The notes under the pieces are model-generated. The model ran no database searches and was not told the DNA's origin. It was given only the letters and a program-made list of their open reading frames with translations. The translations under genes were made by a program, and so were the position numbers. A DNA stretch of 64,000 nt from Henriciella sp. (GTDB lineage Bacteria; Pseudomonadota; Alphaproteobacteria; Caulobacterales; Hyphomonadaceae). Below, in pieces: positions 62,235-64,000 of this stretch (position 1 is the stretch's first letter; every line of letters begins with the position of its first letter). Location: the NCBI GenBank assembly GCA_021776655.1, contig JAJFFK010000042.1, forward strand, positions 1 to 64,000, written 5' to 3'.

Positions 62235-63611
62235 TCACCCCTGATTGAATAAGGCCATCGCCGCAGCTGTCATACTTTCGACCCCGGTCGCGATTGTCGG
62301 CTCATAGTCTGGCGCAAAGAATGGCGAGTGGAGTGAGGGTAAAGAGACTTCACCGTCCTGGGCGCTCTGCCACAAGTCCGGTGAAATAGCGCCAAGCCAG
62401 AAAATCAGACCCGGAATATCCTCATCAGTGCGGCCATACTGACTGAAATCTTCGCCGCCCATGACCGGAGATGCAACAATCACATTCTCCGCCCCGATAA
62501 CCTCACCGATAGCGGCAGCAGCTGTCGCCGACAGGGCAGGGTCATTATAGGTAGAGGGCGTAAAGTCCTCATCGATTGTCACAATTGGCTCTGGTGCGCC
62601 ATAAGCCAGCGCTTGTGCCTTGGCGATCCGCGTGATGCCGTCCAGCAACAGGGCGCGCGTCGCATCATCATAAGAGCGTACCGTCAGCAGCAATTTTGCT
62701 TCACCCGGAATGATGTTGTGCTTGGCACCCGCTTGAAACGATCCAACTGTTACAACCGCAGGGGTTTGCGGGTTCACATTGCGCGACACCAGGCTTTGGA
62801 CTGCCATGACGATGGCGGAAGCAACCAGAACCGGGTCCTTGGTCGTATGCGGATAAGCGCCATGCCCGCCGACGCCTTTGACGGTGATGTCGACACTATC
62901 CACATTGGCCAGGGCAAAGCCCGATGAATAGGCGACCCGGCCAACCGGCAGGCTGGCGGAGACATGCAGACCCAAATTGTAATCCGGGACCGGGAAATGC
63001 GAAAACAACCCGTCGGAGATCATCGCTTTCGCGCCGAGGCCAAGTTCCTCGGCCGGTTGCGCGATCATGATCAGCGTGCCGGACCATGCGGCCTTATTGG
63101 CAACCAATTCACGCGCTGTACCAACCCAGGACGTCATGTGAATATCATGGCCGCAGGCATGCATCACGCCATTGCTGACCCCGGTCCAGGTCTCGTCAAC
63201 CACTTCGGATCTGTAACTCAACCCAGTCAACTCAGCCACCGGCAAGGCATCCATATCGGTGCGAATCAGAACCGTCGGGCCGTCGCCATTCTCGAAAACG
63301 CCAACAACGCCATAGCCACCGACCCCATCGCGAACCACGCCTTGATCACGGGTCGCTTTAGCTTCGATCCAGGTGTCCCCAAATCCAGTGGTGACTGCGA
63401 AACCCAAGTTCTCCAACTCTGTCGCCAGGATTGCTGAACTGCGCGCTTCCTTGAATGAGAGTTCAGGATGTGTGTGCAAATAGGTATAAAGGTCGGTCAG
63501 GTTGGTCCCTGCTGTTGGCATGTCGGCCGTAAGTTCCGTCTGCGCGGTCGCACAGGCGCTGAGGGTTGCAGCAATTGCTGCGGCGGCAAAAAGGGTTGTG
63601 ATGCGTGTCAT
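62235..63611 (-). CDS. Exported M20-family amidohydrolase
   Basis: 458 aa. Signal peptide with lipobox LSAC (Cys20), so probably a lipoprotein. M20D metallopeptidase: YTYLHTHPELSFKEARSSAI, VLIRTDMDALPVAELTGLSY, GVMHACGHDIHMTSWVG (metal-binding HACGHD), IAQPAEELGLGAKAMISDGL (catalytic Glu pair), and a dimerisation domain GVGGHGAYPHTTKDPVLVAS. Related to hippurate/indole-acetyl-amino-acid hydrolases and aminoacylases. ATG 63611 (after ggag) chosen; upstream frame to 63815 overlaps the divergent gene and is rejected. Confidence 0.92.
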   Translation of the reverse strand: MTRITTLFAAAAIAATLSACATAQTELTADMPTAGTNLTDLYTYLHTHPELSFKEARSSAILATELENLGFAVTTGFGDTWIEAKATRDQGVVRDGVGGYGVVGVFENGDGPTVLIRTDMDALPVAELTGLSYRSEVVDETWTGVSNGVMHACGHDIHMTSWVGTARELVANKAAWSGTLIMIAQPAEELGLGAKAMISDGLFSHFPVPDYNLGLHVSASLPVGRVAYSSGFALANVDSVDITVKGVGGHGAYPHTTKDPVLVASAIVMAVQSLVSRNVNPQTPAVVTVGSFQAGAKHNIIPGEAKLLLTVRSYDDATRALLLDGITRIAKAQALAYGAPEPIVTIDEDFTPSTYNDPALSATAAAAIGEVIGAENVIVASPVMGGEDFSQYGRTDEDIPGLIFWLGAISPDLWQSAQDGEVSLPSLHSPFFAPDYEPTIATGVESMTAAAMALFNQG

Positions 63612-63726
63612 GGGTCTGCTCCGTTTCGGGATAACCTTAGCCCAAGACAGAAAGCCTTCGCTAGTGCCGTTGGCAAATTCGTGATCAATGCTATGCCTAG
63701 GACAGACACATTCACGGGGGACTGAT

Positions 63727-64000
63727 ATGAACGACCAACCGACATCTGCGGCAGCGACGCCTGAGGCTCCAACCCCGACCCCGGTTTCTGCAAGTCTTCC
63801 AGAACACACGCACAATGTCCTGAAAATCTATACCCATTCGCCGATCCTGTATTGGTGGCCGATCTGGCTCCTCGGGTTTTTGTTCTTTATCCTGTCAGGC
63901 TCTGGTCTCGCTGATTCAGATGCCCCGGCGCGGGTGCAGGGTCTGACCTTCGTCTTCACGCTCCTATTTGTCATTTTCTCGACCACAGTTCGATTGCGCG
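63727..64000 (+). CDS. Membrane protein of unknown function, 3' end cut by the window edge
   Basis: First 91 residues only. A Pro/Ala/Thr-rich N terminus of about 25 residues is followed by two hydrophobic segments (ILYWWPIWLLGFLFFILSGS and GLTFVFTLLFVIFSTTVRLR). Start ATG 63727 has a strong ribosome binding site (gggggac). No family recognised from this part. Divergent from the M20 gene by 115 bases. Confidence 0.7.
   Translation, partial: MNDQPTSAAATPEAPTPTPVSASLPEHTHNVLKIYTHSPILYWWPIWLLGFLFFILSGSGLADSDAPARVQGLTFVFTLLFVIFSTTVRLR

Noticed and set aside
1-64000. CRISPR arrays, insertion sequences, prophage genes, tRNA and rRNA
   Set aside because: No regularly spaced repeats, transposase or integrase motifs, or tRNA-like cloverleafs were seen; a tRNA search program would settle the last point.

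Overview
The window looks like the chromosome of an alphaproteobacterium. Markers are the SdhE/Mfd pair, NDUFA12 of complex I, a SPOR-nagZ-scpA-scpB-tatABC string, the aroQ-accB-accC-aat string and a tolC-popZ-valS string. A PopZ-type polar organiser plus a PopA-like degenerate GGDEF protein points to the Caulobacterales/Maricaulales (Hyphomonadaceae-like) side of the class; this is inference from gene content, not a phylogeny. Base composition is moderately GC-rich and coding density is very high. I saw no rRNA, tRNA, CRISPR array, insertion sequence or phage gene.

Layout. 1-4 kb: end of an unrecognised gene, sdhE, mfd. 4-9.8 kb: popA-like gene (minus), alpha-methylacyl-CoA racemase and histidine phosphatase (plus), DUF374 acyltransferase, an unknown secreted protein and a flavin reductase (minus). 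9.8-10.4 kb is the only long non-coding stretch; it is AT-rich and full of small dyads. 10.4-15 kb: small conserved-looking protein, gph, glmU, rpiA, gor. 14.9-15.7 kb: lower-GC Fic toxin/antitoxin cassette. 15.7-22.4 kb: divergent erpA and dgt, then the cell-envelope/chromosome string SPOR-nagZ-scpAB-tatABC. 22.4-25.5 kb: pentapeptide-repeat protein and a stand-alone NrdJ C-terminal-type protein. 25.6-33 kb: NDUFA12-mlaD-DUF2155, then aroQ-accBC-aat, with thiSG lying between aroQ and a DsbA-like gene, then an M48 protease. 33-37 kb: ferric iron ABC transporter fbpABC. 37-46.6 kb: thiO and acyl-CoA metabolism (two acyl-CoA dehydrogenases, thioesterase, enoyl-CoA hydratase, aldehyde dehydrogenase) with a GDPD, a serine hydrolase and a TfoX protein. 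46.6-64 kb: S9 peptidase, DEAD helicase, sodB, tolC, popZ, valS, ilvD, xthA, an ArsR-SRPBCC pair, DUF1287, nitroreductase, M20 amidohydrolase and the start of a membrane protein gene.

Most genes are housekeeping. The parts I judge most worth a second look are: the Fic cassette, with an apparently leaderless palindromic promoter and an off-register antitoxin motif; a sharply AT-rich 240-bp patch inside valS; the NrdJ C-terminal module standing without its catalytic barrel; the PopA-like protein that keeps the c-di-GMP I-site but has lost the GGDEF signature; a perfect 51-bp tandem duplication in tatB; and five convergent gene pairs that overlap by exactly the same four bases (CTAA/TTAG).
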